Below are positions 4,364 to 5,144 of a stretch of 5,144 bases of DNA, piece after piece; position 1 is the stretch's first letter; every line of letters starts with the position of its first letter. The notes under the pieces were generated by a model. The model did not search any database. It saw only the letters and a list, made by a program, of their open reading frames with translations, and had not been told where the DNA came from. Source of the stretch: a bacterium (GTDB lineage: Bacteria > Vulcanimicrobiota > Vulcanimicrobiia > Vulcanimicrobiales > Vulcanimicrobiaceae); contig JAKBCP010000086.1 in the NCBI GenBank assembly GCA_021807645.1, positions 1 to 5,144 of the forward strand, in the 5' to 3' direction. The position numbers and the translations under genes were made by a program.

Positions 4364-5144
4364 ATGTTGCTGATGCGGTCTTTCGTTATGGTGATGGCGG
4401 TGATCGTGCCCACCGCATGTTGGGGAGGCACTCGCACGAAGCAGATTAAAGCGAGCCCCACAGCACTGGTTATCGCAACGCCGAGCGCGGCGCCAACGCG
4501 GAGGATACACGATGTCGCGCCGGTGGCGCAGGCGCCGTCCGTACCGACCCTGTTCGGTGCGCAGGAAAAACATTATCGCACTCTCGCATCGCGTGCTCGA
4601 CCGTGTCGATTCGCTCAAATCGAGAACGAGATTCATCGGAGAATTTATATCGGCTGCAGTGCTGGGAGCATCGTTGAGGTCGATACTCGTGGCGATATTC
4701 TCGCGTCGGCGACCGTACGGATGGATGGCATCACCTCGATCCTCCCTGCAGGGAGAAACGCGATCGCGGTGTCGGGCTATAGCGATGGTGCCTCTTTGAC
4801 CAGCTTGCTGACTTTTCTTCGGTCGCAAAACCTCAAGCAGATCGGTCCAAAAGAAATCGCCGATAGCACTTTTCTCGGCGTTATCGGCGACCGTGCGTTT
4901 ATCGATGATTGGTGTTGCTTCGGACGCCCCGACGAATATCGGCCGGCGACGATTTACTCGATTTCGATGACGGATGGATCGGCGAGCAAGTCAGTAGACC
5001 TTTTCCCGGATCGACGGGCCAACCCGGCCAATATGCAACCGTTGGGGCAGGGAGAGCACAATTATCTTCTGGGGCGCCATCTCTATGTCGTAGTAGGGAG
5101 CGTCACCTATCGCTACGACATCCTCAATTTGAAGACTGAGCCGA
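4364..5144 (+). CDS. Secreted or anchored protein with propeller-like repeats (3' end beyond window)
   Basis: An uninterrupted frame of 260 codons runs off the window end, so the C-terminus is unseen. The N-terminus MLLMRSFVMVMAVIVPTACW looks like a signal sequence: one Arg, a hydrophobic core, then PTAC at 16-19. The Cys could suggest a lipoprotein, but Pro at -3 does not fit a normal lipobox, so signal peptidase I cleavage or an anchor is as likely. Residues 30-65 are Ala/Pro/Thr-rich and probably a linker. From about residue 92 there are strand-rich repeats such as RRIYIGCSAGSIVEVDTRGD (92-111) and ILASATV, then LGVIGDRAFIDDWCC (171-185), ATIYSISMTDG and HLYVVVGSVTYRYDILNL (239-256). These resemble beta-propeller blades. 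Vicinal cysteines 184-185 are unusual. Ligand and function are unknown. No strong Shine-Dalgarno site is seen; ATG 4337 (nine residues longer) or ATG 4373 are alternative starts. Codon usage is less G/C-biased than in dnaB. Confidence 0.75.
   Translation, partial: MLLMRSFVMVMAVIVPTACWGGTRTKQIKASPTALVIATPSAAPTRRIHDVAPVAQAPSVPTLFGAQEKHYRTLASRARPCRFAQIENEIHRRIYIGCSAGSIVEVDTRGDILASATVRMDGITSILPAGRNAIAVSGYSDGASLTSLLTFLRSQNLKQIGPKEIADSTFLGVIGDRAFIDDWCCFGRPDEYRPATIYSISMTDGSASKSVDLFPDRRANPANMQPLGQGEHNYLLGRHLYVVVGSVTYRYDILNLKTEP

Noticed and set aside
4070..4828. Minus-strand 252-codon open frame, one of the longest in the window
   Set aside because: Its product is rich in Arg, His and Ser with no recognisable pattern. 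It lies antisense to the signal-bearing gene from 4364 and to the end of the preceding frame, and fits a shadow of high-G+C coding sequence.
1..5144. CRISPR array, insertion sequence, phage, defence or toxin-antitoxin genes
   Set aside because: No regularly spaced direct repeats, terminal inverted repeats with a transposase, integrase, nuclease or toxin-antitoxin signatures could be seen on either strand.

Overview
The window comes from a G+C-rich bacterium (about 60% by eye, about 67% in the first genes). Codons end mostly in G or C, and GTG starts and weak Shine-Dalgarno sites are common. No gene fixes the phylum. An uncultivated lineage such as Eremiobacterota is only a guess.

Left part (1-3364), a compact chromosomal block. 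The 3' end of dnaB (replicative helicase) is followed after 12 bases by a small VOC/glyoxalase-fold protein. This plus-strand pair converges on a three-gene minus-strand operon, and the two stop codons overlap within one TTAA (707-710). Read 5'->3' on the minus strand, the operon is a gamma-carbonic-anhydrase-like hexapeptide protein, then two tandem YbjN-domain proteins that are diverged paralogues, the second coupled by a GTGA overlap. The carbonic anhydrase homologue starts 42 bases from a divergent plus-strand gene for a seven-bladed YncE-type beta-propeller. The gap holds a perfect 6-bp hairpin over that gene's probable ribosome-binding site. Five bases after the propeller stop, a small protein begins whose core resembles the hydrogenase chaperone HypC but lacks the essential cysteine.

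Middle (3405-3480): a complete tRNA-Thr(CGU) gene with encoded CCA.

Right part (3481-5144): base composition falls just after the tRNA, reaching about 40% G+C in places. It holds an unrecognised 225-codon frame whose middle does not behave like coding sequence in that frame, and the first 260 codons of a secreted or membrane-anchored protein with propeller-like repeats. That last frame runs off the window end. The step in composition at a tRNA 3' end fits an accessory insertion, but no integrase or second attachment site lies within the window.

No CRISPR array, insertion sequence, rRNA or recognisable defence system is present. The most checkable oddities are the His-to-Glu change at a metal-ligand position of the carbonic anhydrase homologue, the cysteine-less HypC-like protein, and the disturbed frame after the tRNA.
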